A DNA stretch of 47,218 bases from Thiotrichaceae bacterium UBA4486 (GTDB lineage Bacteria > Pseudomonadota > Gammaproteobacteria > Eutrophobiales > Eutrophobiaceae), in the NCBI GenBank assembly GCA_002389045.1, contig DGNS01000003.1, positions 1 to 47,218 on the forward strand. Reading direction: 5' to 3'. The notes beneath the pieces are model-generated. The model saw only the letters and a list, made by a program, of their open reading frames with translations. It had not been told where the DNA came from and did no database searches. This document shows positions 35,896 through 43,578 of this stretch, piece after piece. The position numbers were made by a program, and so were the translations under genes. Each line of letters begins with the position of its first letter. Position 1 is the stretch's first letter.

Positions 35896-37038
35896 ATGCT
35901 TCAGTTTTTGTTTTTCGTCAGTATTTTCCTGGCCATTTACAGCTACGCTGTTTACCCACTGCTGCTGGTGCTGTTGCGGGCCGGGAAAAAGCCGTTGCCG
36001 GCGCCGCCCGCCGATGCCAGTGAAAACCTCCCGCCGCTCTCCCTGATTATCACCGCCTACAACGAAAAAGCGCGTATCGAGGCCAAGCTGGATAATACGC
36101 TGGCGCTGGATTACCCGGGGACCCTGGAAATCATTGTCGCCTCGGACTGTTCCGATGACGGCACCGACGATATGGTCCGCGGCTACGCCGATAAGGGTGT
36201 GAAGCTGGTGCGTGCTGATGAGCATCTGGGCAAGGAGTACGCCCAGAAGTGCGCCATCGAGGCCGCCACGGGCGATATTCTGGTGTTCTCGGACGTGGCT
36301 ACCGAAATCCCCGGTAATGCCCTGCAAAAACTGGTGGCCTGGTATACGGATCCATCCGTGGGCGCCGTTTCCAGCGAGGATCGCTTCATCAGTAGCGAGG
36401 GCCAGGTGGCGGGCGAGGGGCTATATGTGCGATACGAGATGTGGTTGCGGCGACTGGAGTCGTCCCTGGCCGGCCTGGTGGGCCTGTCCGGTTCTTTCTT
36501 TTCCTGCCGCCGGGAGGTGGCGGACTTGTGGGATATTCACGCCCCCAGCGATTTCAACACGGCGCTGAACTGCGCGCGGCTGGGTTTGCGTGCAGTAACC
36601 GCCGGTGATGTGCTCGGCTATTACAAGGATCTCAGCGATCCGGCCCGCGAGTACCAGCGCAAGGTGCGCACGGTGTTGCGCGGCATGAGCGGCCTCGGCA
36701 GGCATCTGGATGTGCTGAATCCGGCGAAATTCGGTCTCTTTGCCTTGCAGGTGTTCAGCCACAAGCTGATGCGCTGGCTGGTGCCGGTGTTTCTGCTGAC
36801 GACGCTGCTGCTGAACCTCGTGCTGCTGGATCAGGGTGCGCTGTACATGCTGGTATTTCTCATCCAACTGGTTTTTTACGGGATCGGGCTTTATGCCCAT
36901 GTCCAACCGGCCGCGCGTTCGCATGCGTTGATCCGCGTGGTGTATTTTTTCCTGCAGGTCAATGTCGCCATCGTCCAGGCCTGGTTGCTGTATTTCTCCG
37001 GCAGGCGCATGGCCGTCTGGCAGCCTTCGCAGCGATAG
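35896..37038 (+). CDS. membrane-anchored family 2 glycosyltransferase
   Basis: 380 residues. A TM helix at residues 1-27 is followed by a GT-A domain with PPLSLIITAYNEKARIEAKL, IVASDCSDDGTDD (acidic pair), GDILVFSDVATEI and, near 240, LGYYKDLSD. C-terminal TM helices (about 293-312, 320-340 and 350-370) complete the processive-type GT2 layout. The QxxRW motif of true synthases is replaced by EYQRKVRTVLRG. The enzyme acts at the cytosolic face of the inner membrane. It is divergent from the GT4 gene across 127 bases and is GC-rich. Repeat DNA follows it. Confidence 0.88.
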   Translation: MLQFLFFVSIFLAIYSYAVYPLLLVLLRAGKKPLPAPPADASENLPPLSLIITAYNEKARIEAKLDNTLALDYPGTLEIIVASDCSDDGTDDMVRGYADKGVKLVRADEHLGKEYAQKCAIEAATGDILVFSDVATEIPGNALQKLVAWYTDPSVGAVSSEDRFISSEGQVAGEGLYVRYEMWLRRLESSLAGLVGLSGSFFSCRREVADLWDIHAPSDFNTALNCARLGLRAVTAGDVLGYYKDLSDPAREYQRKVRTVLRGMSGLGRHLDVLNPAKFGLFALQVFSHKLMRWLVPVFLLTTLLLNLVLLDQGALYMLVFLIQLVFYGIGLYAHVQPAARSHALIRVVYFFLQVNVAIVQAWLLYFSGRRMAVWQPSQR

Positions 37039-37100
37039 GTTTGCATCAATGACACATTACCGAGTAATGAACCGCCACGGGCGGTTGTTGTTTGACTGGA

Positions 37101-37195
37101 TTCCCGCCTGCGCGGGAATGACGGTGAGTGGCGCGGGAATGACGGTGAGTGGTACCGGGATGGCGGTGAGTGAAACCGGAATGATGGTGAGTGAT
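37101..37195. repeat. dRS3-like palindrome with four 21-bp tandem units
   Basis: TTCCCGCCTG-CGCGGGAA (37101-37118) is the inverted form of the dRS3-like repeat seen at 11969 and 17375. Its right arm is then repeated as 21-bp units at 37112, 37133, 37154 and 37175 (consensus GCGGGAATGACGGTGAGTGGN), with growing divergence. It lies between the GT2 and aminotransferase genes. Confidence 0.85.
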
Positions 37196-37248
37196 TTCGC
37201 AGCGCTGAACAGTTTTTTTCCACATGCTTTTCAGGTTGCTATTTAACC

Positions 37249-38403
37249 ATGCTGGCGCCGGTCGGCAATTCGATCTCCCTGAATAGCGCGGATGCGGCAC
37301 TGCCGGTATTTGACGGCTACGAAGCTGTGCTGGTGAACAGCGGCACCGCCGCGCTGACGCTGGCGTTGAGGGTTGCGAAACAGCAGGCGGAGGAACAGCG
37401 CACCGAGGTGATCATTCCCGCCTATGCCTGTCCGGATCTGATTACCGCCAGTGCCGGTGCCGGGGTCACGCCGGTGCTGTGCGATATCGGCGCCGGCGAT
37501 CCGGGCTATGAGCTGGAACACCTCAAATCCCTGCTGTCGGAGCGAACGCTGGCGGTCATTGCCGTGAATTTCCTGGGTATACGCGATCGCCTGGATGAGA
37601 TTGATGCGCTGGCCAACCACTGCGGCGCCGTGTTGATTGAAGACGATGCGCAGTGGTACCCGGAAGATGAATCATTGTTAAGGGGCGCCATGGTAATAAC
37701 GAGTTTTGGCCGTGGCAAACCGGCATCCATTCACGGTGGCGGTGCATTGCTGGTGCGTGATGAAATAGCACAGGCTTGCAATAACATACTCTCCGGCTAC
37801 CGGGATGCAGTCGGTGTGCGTGGCCTGCAACGCTGGCAGTATCTCGCGAAAGTAGTTGCCTATAATATTTGCCTGAATCCAAGTGTTTACGGTCTTGTCG
37901 CCCGCCTGCCGGGCCTTGCGATTGGTGCAACGGTGTACAAGCCACCGCAGCCGGTAACGGCCATGCCGGCCACGATGCGGGCATTGCTGGCCGGGAATAT
38001 TGAAAGATACCTGCTGAGCAGGAGAGCGGTTGAACAGGCCTGGCGGGAACAGTTGGACGATCAGGGCGAGGAGCGGGTCAACCTGCCGGTGCGGCTCTCG
38101 GCCAGAGCCGGGCGCATGTTGCGTTATCCGCTGTTGCTGAAAGACAAGGCCGCACGCGATGAGATGCTGGAGGCGCTGAACCGGCAGGGTCTGGGGGGCT
38201 CGGCCATGTACCAACGCCCGTTAACGGGGATCCAGGGCGTACCGCTTGAGATCATTGGTGCGGGTTCGGGTGGAGCGCCGGTGGATTACCGGAATGCAGC
38301 TGTGTTTGCGGATCGGATGTTGACCTTGCCGGTGCATGAGTTTGTTATGCAGAGTGAAGTGATGAAAATTCGTGCTATTCTGGAAATCACTACGAAATAT
38401 TAA
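37249..38403 (+). CDS. DegT/DnrJ/EryC1/StrS-family aminotransferase
   Basis: 384 residues, type I PLP fold. VLVNSGTAALTLALRV near residues 27-42 binds the phosphate. EVIIPAYACPDLITA and VIAVNFLGI follow. LIEDDAQWYP near 123-132 supplies the Asp that contacts the PLP nitrogen, and TSFGRGKPASIHGGGALL near 143-160 contains the Schiff-base Lys (GK). The family makes amino sugars such as perosamine or bacillosamine from keto-sugar nucleotides. The motif is a little divergent (GRGKP instead of GxxKxI), so a true aminotransferase is likely but not certain. It is GC-rich. An amino sugar would also explain the three deacetylases and two acetyltransferases in the window; this link is inference. Confidence 0.8.
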   Translation: MLAPVGNSISLNSADAALPVFDGYEAVLVNSGTAALTLALRVAKQQAEEQRTEVIIPAYACPDLITASAGAGVTPVLCDIGAGDPGYELEHLKSLLSERTLAVIAVNFLGIRDRLDEIDALANHCGAVLIEDDAQWYPEDESLLRGAMVITSFGRGKPASIHGGGALLVRDEIAQACNNILSGYRDAVGVRGLQRWQYLAKVVAYNICLNPSVYGLVARLPGLAIGATVYKPPQPVTAMPATMRALLAGNIERYLLSRRAVEQAWREQLDDQGEERVNLPVRLSARAGRMLRYPLLLKDKAARDEMLEALNRQGLGGSAMYQRPLTGIQGVPLEIIGAGSGGAPVDYRNAAVFADRMLTLPVHEFVMQSEVMKIRAILEITTKY

Positions 38404-38522
38404 GATGATAATTCATGAACTCTTAGTTAATGAGAAGCCGTAAGAATACAATATAGAAATAATATGTTATTTCTATAAGCGATAACTTTCAAAAATCACA
38501 ATCTGAAAAATGGTAAAAACTG

Positions 38523-39242
38523 ATGATTAAACAGATTAAAGAACTGATGAACAAATTTACGTCTAACTCCAATGAATATAGTTTCAAATATGGATTCAAA
38601 CATATAGTTGGATATCGTTATACTGTCTGTGAAAATTTCTGTTTTGTAATGATTGGTGCAAATGATGGTAAATCAATGGATCCGATATATGAATTTTTAT
38701 CAAACAGCGATGTATCAGGCCTTGTAGTTGAACCGCTCCCAGATATATTTGAAAGATTAAAAGATAATTATCAACATATCGACAAAATAAAATGCGTAAA
38801 TAGAGCAGTGCACTCTTCAAGAAAGAAAATGACTATTTACAGAGTTGATCCTGCACTAAAAGATATTCCTGAATGGATGCATGGCATCGGCTCCTTTGAT
38901 CCAATGCATTATAAGAAAAGTGGCACACCGAAAGAATATATATTAGAAGAAGAAGTCAACTGCTCAACATTTATGGATCTGTTGAGCGAATATGATATTA
39001 CGAAGATAGATCTATTGAAGATAGATGTTGAGGGTTATGACTATGAGGTACTTAAAATGATAGATTTTAAAAAAATAAAACCTGAAATTATTAGATACGA
39101 ACATGGGAGCTTGAGTAAAACAGATAAAACCAGTGCAGAAAGATTATTAACTATTAATGGGTATAGTATACTTGTTGAGGGGAACGATACTTCTGCTATG
39201 CTTGATAATGAGCCGGGGTGGGTTTTTGATTGTAAAAAATAA
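38523..39242 (+). CDS. FkbM-family methyltransferase
   Basis: 239 residues. FCFVMIGANDGKSMDPIYEF near 40-59 is the SAM-binding loop (GANDG), VVEPLPDIFERLK follows and DLLKIDVEGYDYEVLKMI near 165-182 is the FkbM signature. FkbM enzymes O-methylate sugars and other hydroxyl groups. The gene is AT-rich, unlike the aminotransferase gene before it. The next gene is also FkbM-like, giving two adjacent methyltransferases with only modest similarity. They probably methylate different positions of the EPS or its precursors. No signal peptide. Confidence 0.85.
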   Translation: MIKQIKELMNKFTSNSNEYSFKYGFKHIVGYRYTVCENFCFVMIGANDGKSMDPIYEFLSNSDVSGLVVEPLPDIFERLKDNYQHIDKIKCVNRAVHSSRKKMTIYRVDPALKDIPEWMHGIGSFDPMHYKKSGTPKEYILEEEVNCSTFMDLLSEYDITKIDLLKIDVEGYDYEVLKMIDFKKIKPEIIRYEHGSLSKTDKTSAERLLTINGYSILVEGNDTSAMLDNEPGWVFDCKK

Positions 39243-39320
39243 TTAAAAATCATATTCGCTATATTTTGTGTAATTGCATAGTAGTTTGCTTTCTTTATTA
39301 TTTCGTAAATAGGGTTTTAG

Positions 39321-40193
39321 ATGATAAAAATAAATATTTGTATTGCACAATTTATCCCTATATCAATTCTAAAAAGATTTGGGATATTTATTGAATTGAA
39401 TAAACCCCCGAAATTTTTCGTGCCATCTGACGGTAAAGGTGCCCTAGCTCTGCTTCAATGGTCTCCAAACTGGATGGTAGACATCCTGTCCAAATTAATG
39501 ACTTGTACACAACCCGGCTTTATTGATGTTGGAGCCAATGTTGGTCAAACATTATTAGCATATAAATTGGTAAGTAATGGGAGATATATAGGCATAGAAC
39601 CCAATCCGGCATGTTCTGCATTTGTTGATGAGTTGCTGGTTGAAAACGGCATGGATGATTCCTTTGTTATAACTTTGGCCTTGTCAGATAAAAATGGTTT
39701 TTCTTCGCTATATTCAGCTTATGCAACTGACACTGGGGCAACAATGATGACTAATTTAAGAAATATTACGGGTCGTCATAAACAGATTGTTTCAATGAAT
39801 ACGTTTGATAATTTTCTTGAGGAATGTGAATTCGAAGATCCCGGAATTATAAAAATTGATGTTGAAGCTTATGAACTTGAAGTTATCAGAGGCATGAGTC
39901 GACTCCTGAAAAGGAGTAAGTCGATTATAATTTGTGAAGTTTTAGGCACTGCAAAAGATCGACCGTTAGAAATTAAAGAAAAACGGAATTCTGAAATTAT
40001 TCAACTATTAAATACATATAATTATACTGTCTACAATCTGCAGAAGTCCGAAGACCTTAAAAAAATAATTAAGTTGAAAGAGATTAATCAATTCCCAAAT
40101 GTATACTGGTCGGAAGAAAATAAAGAATCCTTTGATTATATTTTTGTGCCGAATAGCATGGTTGATGATGTAAATAAAATATTTAATGAATAA
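39321..40193 (+). CDS. FkbM-family methyltransferase
   Basis: 290 residues. FIDVGANVGQTLLAYKL near residues 67-83 is the classical GANVG SAM loop, YIGIEPNPACSAFVDELL follows and GIIKIDVEAYELEVIRGM near 176-193 the FkbM motif. AGGG lies about seven bases before the ATG. The gene is AT-rich and follows the other FkbM gene by 78 bases. The C-terminal 80 residues are unusual and Lys-rich. Its stop is about 20 bases before a cluster of REP-like repeats, which mark the return to GC-rich DNA. It probably methylates a sugar hydroxyl group. Confidence 0.87.
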   Translation: MIKINICIAQFIPISILKRFGIFIELNKPPKFFVPSDGKGALALLQWSPNWMVDILSKLMTCTQPGFIDVGANVGQTLLAYKLVSNGRYIGIEPNPACSAFVDELLVENGMDDSFVITLALSDKNGFSSLYSAYATDTGATMMTNLRNITGRHKQIVSMNTFDNFLEECEFEDPGIIKIDVEAYELEVIRGMSRLLKRSKSIIICEVLGTAKDRPLEIKEKRNSEIIQLLNTYNYTVYNLQKSEDLKKIIKLKEINQFPNVYWSEENKESFDYIFVPNSMVDDVNKIFNE

Positions 40194-40214
40194 GGGATAT
40201 TTAATCAAGTGAAC

Positions 40215-40411
40215 GGCGTCTGCCTTTAGCCTGACACCGTTACAGATTTGCCCGGTGTCAGCCTGAAGGCAGACACCTGTGACACCGTTATACATTTGTC
40301 CGATGTCAGCCTGAAGGCTGACACCTATGCCGAGCCAGGGCTGACACCTATGCCGAGCCAAGGCTGACACCTGCATTGTGGTGGCAGTCGCCTTCAGTCA
40401 GGTGCCGATGC
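40215..40411. repeat. REP-like cluster with a 23-bp tandem repeat, reaching into the exosortase gene
   Basis: Copies lie near 40215-40240, 40251-40280 and 40300-40328. From 40316 a 23-bp unit (GGCTGACACCTATGCCGAGC + CAG/CAA) is repeated twice and then partly (40339, 40362). A last degenerate unit CCTTCAGTCAGGTGCCG (about 40391-40407) contains the exosortase stop codon and its last codons. Confidence 0.85.
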
Positions 40412-41860
40412 GTTAACCAGGGCATTGAAGCTGTTTGCAACATCCAGTACAGCATCAACTTCCCTGTTACAGGTCTTTTCCGAGCAACCGGTTTCAAGGC
40501 GGGTGTATTCAAACAGGTTGTTGCCCGAGAGCATGGCCGGGTATTGCAACAACTTGGCAGCCTTGTAATTCGTTGTGGTGAAGCCGCCGACTTTGAGCCA
40601 GTAAACAACCAGACGGGTTTCGGAGGTCAGCTTGCGCTCCAGTACCATTACGGCGGCGAGTGTTCCGTCCGATAATGGTGTTTTCTCATTCGATACAATA
40701 CGCCAGTTCGTGGTATCGATGATTTCAGGGATGTAGGGGACGAGAGCGTCACCGGTCTGTTTCTGCCAGTAGAACGCGGAGGTGATCATTACCGGCGATG
40801 CGGACTTACGGTATTCAAGCACGAACAGCTTGTCCGGCGGCGGGTCGGTTTTTAGTTTACCTTTTGCCGGGATGAATCCGGCCTGTACGAAATTATCTTC
40901 CTCCAGTGCGGCGATGTGGCCGGGTTCTGACAGGGCCTGCGATTGCAGCAGCAACAACAACGGTCCCGTGATCATGACCACCGTGGTCAACAGTATGACC
41001 TTGCGTGATCGTTTGTCGAACGGCCAGTCGAGTTTTTCATGTTGATAGATCCGGAGGCGATTGGCGATGAAGAACATCGGGATGATCACGATGACGAACA
41101 GCACCCAGCCGAAGGTTTCATGGTCTTCCAGCAATCCGGTCTGCATCTCGGTCCGGTAGGCCATCAGGATGATGATGTAGATCCGCAACCAGTTCACCAG
41201 CAATCCCAGCGCCGCCGAGACGAGGATGATGAGCACGGAATGTCTGAGGTTGACATGCGAGGTCAGCACCAGGTAAATCGATAACGCCAGGGCAATGAGC
41301 AGATAACGCAGGCCCGAGCAGCCTTCCGCGATAATGATGGTGCCGAAGGGCAGGAAAATACTGTTGGTTTCGATATGCGCGGTGAGATTACTCAGCCCGA
41401 GCATGGTGGTGACGACGTGACTGGCCAGTTCCACCAGTGGCGGGTTCAGGTAGTCCCAGATTGGGATGGCGAAAATCAGCAGGGCGACGGGACCGATCAG
41501 GGCTTTGACGTTTCTGGATCCGAACAGCGCGAACTGCATCATCAGCAACAACAGCAGCAGGCACAGTTCGGCGATGATGTCGACGCTGATCGCCGCACTC
41601 AGCGCCCAGAACAGGGAGACGGGGAGGATAGCCGCCAGCGTGAGCGGCTGTGCCCGTTTTAACAGCAGCCCCGGTTCCATGCGCTGGATATAGAGATAAA
41701 CCGACAGGGCCACGATGACCAGGCCGTGGGACTGTGAACCGTCCCAGGTTGTCCAGTGGCCGAACAATGTCTGCAGCGTGCTGCCGTAGGCCAGCAGGAT
41801 GATGACATAGACGGCGGCCAACAGGAGCCAGGCTTGTTGTTTGCTGTCAGGGATGGTCAA
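40394..41860 (-). CDS. xrtA: exosortase A fused to an EpsI domain
   Basis: 488 residues. The first 280 form an eight-helix exosortase with AEGCSGLRYLLIAL (catalytic Cys181), NWLRIY (Arg226) and LEDHETFGW (His247), the triad of the family. Residues about 300-488 are an EpsI (DUF3485) domain after a last TM helix. Exosortases cleave the PEP-CTERM signal of exported proteins at the inner membrane and link them to the EPS system. The neighbours (FemAB, DUF3473, amidotransferase, ligase) fit subtype A. The only plausible start is a TTG at 41858-41860, with AAAGGAC about 11 bases upstream. The last codons and stop come from repeat DNA. No PEP-CTERM protein is visible in this window. Confidence 0.9.
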   Translation of the reverse strand: MTIPDSKQQAWLLLAAVYVIILLAYGSTLQTLFGHWTTWDGSQSHGLVIVALSVYLYIQRMEPGLLLKRAQPLTLAAILPVSLFWALSAAISVDIIAELCLLLLLLMMQFALFGSRNVKALIGPVALLIFAIPIWDYLNPPLVELASHVVTTMLGLSNLTAHIETNSIFLPFGTIIIAEGCSGLRYLLIALALSIYLVLTSHVNLRHSVLIILVSAALGLLVNWLRIYIIILMAYRTEMQTGLLEDHETFGWVLFVIVIIPMFFIANRLRIYQHEKLDWPFDKRSRKVILLTTVVMITGPLLLLLQSQALSEPGHIAALEEDNFVQAGFIPAKGKLKTDPPPDKLFVLEYRKSASPVMITSAFYWQKQTGDALVPYIPEIIDTTNWRIVSNEKTPLSDGTLAAVMVLERKLTSETRLVVYWLKVGGFTTTNYKAAKLLQYPAMLSGNNLFEYTRLETGCSEKTCNREVDAVLDVANSFNALVNASAPD

Positions 41861-41890
41861 TTAGCAGGTCCTTTTTTGCTGTGTTTTTTT

Positions 41891-42045
41891 CAGGTGTCTG
41901 ACTTTAGTCAGATACCGTGGTGTTGGTGTCATCTTCCCGGTGTCAGCCTGAAGGCAGACACCTTTTCCCGTGGTGTCAGCGTCTTTCCCCCGATGTCAGC
42001 CTGAAGGCTGACACCTGCACCAGGGCGGCTGACACCTGACACCTG
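41891..42045. repeat. REP-like cluster between exosortase and xseA
   Basis: Copies near 41891-41920 (GTGTCTGACT-TT-AGTCAGATAC), 41939-41962 and 41991-42017, plus fragments of GGCTGACACCTG up to the xseA stop at 42048. The cluster fills the whole gap between the two minus-strand genes. No terminator with a T-run is visible. Confidence 0.85.
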
Positions 42046-42047
42046 CA

Positions 42048-43394
42048 TCAGCGCGGCATCCGCCTGTCGGGATAGTGTGCCACAACTTCGCTTTCCAGTT
42101 CGCCTTCGCTGAGCAGGGTGGTGATCCGTTCGCCGGTTTGCACGTCGCTGATGTCGCGCAACACTCGCCGTGTTTCGGTGTTCAGGGTCACGGAATAGCC
42201 CCGCGACAGCGTCGCCAGCGGGCTGACCGCCTCCAGTTGCCGGGTCTGGAATCCGAGCATGGCATGGCGATCTTTCAGTTGCTGTTGCATGGCGTGCAGC
42301 AGCCGCTTGCCGAGCCCCGCGTTCTTGTCGTGCCAGTGCCCGAGCAGATGTTTTGGATTGAATCCGGCCAGGCGGGAGTGCAGATCCGCCAGGCGGCGGC
42401 TTTTATGCGCTGCCAGTTGGCGTTGCGCGTAAAGCATTTTCAGGTTCAGGTCATCGAGGCGCTGCTGGATTTGCACTATCCACTGTTGCGGATGCGGCAG
42501 TCGGTGGTAGAGGTTGGTGGTCTGTTGGCGCAGGTGGCGTATCAGCACCTCGAGATGGCGGATCATTTGTGTGTGCAGGCTCTCAAGGCTGCTGTGGATC
42601 TGGCGTACATCGCGGCTGACGTGTTCGGCCGCCGAGGTCGGTGTCGGCGCGCGCAGATCGGCGGCAAAGTCGGCGATGGTGAAATCCACTTCGTGGCCGA
42701 TGCCGGTCACTACCGGGATCTCGCTGGCATGGATGGCCCGCGCCACGATTTCCTCGTTGAACGACCACAGATCTTCCAGCGAGCCGCCACCACGGGCGAG
42801 GATCAGCACATCCACCTCGTTACGCGCGTTGGCTTTGCCCAGCATGGCGGCGATCGCCGCCGCCGCCGTGGCGCCCTGCACCGGCACCGGGTAGACGACC
42901 ACACCGGCGAGGGGATAACGGCGTTTCAGCGTGGTCAGGATATCGCGGATGGCCGCGCCGGTAGGCGAGGTGATGACGCCGATGGCCCCCGGGTATTCCG
43001 GCACGGGTTTTTTCAGGGCGTCGTCGAACAGGCCCTCGGCCAGCAGTTTTTCCTTCAGTTGTTCGAACGCCCGCTGCAGGGCACCGAGACCGGCCGGTTC
43101 CATGGTCTGGACGATGAGCTGGAATTCGCCGCGGCCCTCGTAGAGGCTGACGTTGGCCTGCACCAGGATTTCATCGCCGTGCTGCGGCTTGAATTTGAGC
43201 AGGCGGTTGCGGTTTTTGAACATGGCGCAGCGCACCTGGGAGAATTCGTCCTTGAGCGAGAAGTACAGGTGGCCCGAGGCCGGGGTGGCGAGGTTGGAGA
43301 TCTCGCCCTTGACCCAGACGGTGCGGAAACTGCCCTCGAGCACGGCGCGCACCTCGCGGTTGAGGCGGGTTACTGAGTAGATTTCGGTGTTCAT
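42048..43394 (-). CDS. xseA: exodeoxyribonuclease VII large subunit
   Basis: 448 residues, the normal length. The N-terminal OB domain starts YSVTRLNREVRAVLEGSF, with VWVKGEISN, HLYFSLKD and CAMFKNRNRLL. The catalytic core has GVITSPTGAAIRDILTTL near 138-155, ILARGGGSLEDLWSFNEE near 198-215 and GHEVDFTIADFAADLRAPTP near 235-254. A long coiled coil and a C-terminal YSVTLN segment follow. With XseB it degrades single-stranded DNA in repair. The gene is divergent from guaB. Its start and ribosome site (GAGATCTG before ATG) are formed by a heptamer satellite. A 433-aa frame on the opposite strand is an antisense artefact. Confidence 0.97.
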   Translation of the reverse strand: MNTEIYSVTRLNREVRAVLEGSFRTVWVKGEISNLATPASGHLYFSLKDEFSQVRCAMFKNRNRLLKFKPQHGDEILVQANVSLYEGRGEFQLIVQTMEPAGLGALQRAFEQLKEKLLAEGLFDDALKKPVPEYPGAIGVITSPTGAAIRDILTTLKRRYPLAGVVVYPVPVQGATAAAAIAAMLGKANARNEVDVLILARGGGSLEDLWSFNEEIVARAIHASEIPVVTGIGHEVDFTIADFAADLRAPTPTSAAEHVSRDVRQIHSSLESLHTQMIRHLEVLIRHLRQQTTNLYHRLPHPQQWIVQIQQRLDDLNLKMLYAQRQLAAHKSRRLADLHSRLAGFNPKHLLGHWHDKNAGLGKRLLHAMQQQLKDRHAMLGFQTRQLEAVSPLATLSRGYSVTLNTETRRVLRDISDVQTGERITTLLSEGELESEVVAHYPDRRMPR

Positions 43395-43495
43395 CAGATC
43401 TCAGATTTCAGATTTCAGATATCAGACTTCAGATATCAGACTTCAGACTTCAGACTTCAGACTTCAGATGTCTGATATCTGAAGTCTGAGATCTG
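43395..43495. repeat. heptamer satellite with inverted end
   Basis: Eleven 7-bp units of the form CAGAnnT (CAGATCT, CAGATTT, CAGATAT, CAGACTT) run from 43395 to 43471. They are followed by inverted units CTGATAT, CTGAAGT, CTGAGAT, CTG to 43495. The two ends (CAGATCTCAGATTTCAGAT and the reverse of its right partner) can pair. It abuts the xseA start codon on one side and the guaB -35 region on the other. Confidence 0.9.
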
Positions 43496-43504
43496 TCACA
43501 GTCG

Positions 43505-43533
43505 TTGTCTGGCCCAGAGCGAGTCACTATAAT
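43505..43533 (+). promoter_or_regulatory. probable sigma70 promoter of guaB
   Basis: TTGTCT (43505-43510), a 17-base spacer and a perfect TATAAT (43528-43533), followed by the GC-rich AGCGCGC discriminator. A GC-rich discriminator is known for growth-rate and stringent-controlled promoters such as guaB of E. coli. The -35 starts ten bases after the heptamer satellite. Confidence 0.8.
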
Positions 43534-43578
43534 AGCGCGCTCTTTTACCCCGGCATTTTACCCATGGGACGCGATAAC

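Noticed and set aside
42075..43376. 433-aa plus-strand frame covering xseA
   Set aside because: A GC-rich antisense shadow. XseA on the minus strand is full length with all motifs.
43395..43495. Satellite considered as a CRISPR or phage attachment site
   Set aside because: 7-bp units without spacers and no integrase nearby; it is a simple heptamer satellite.
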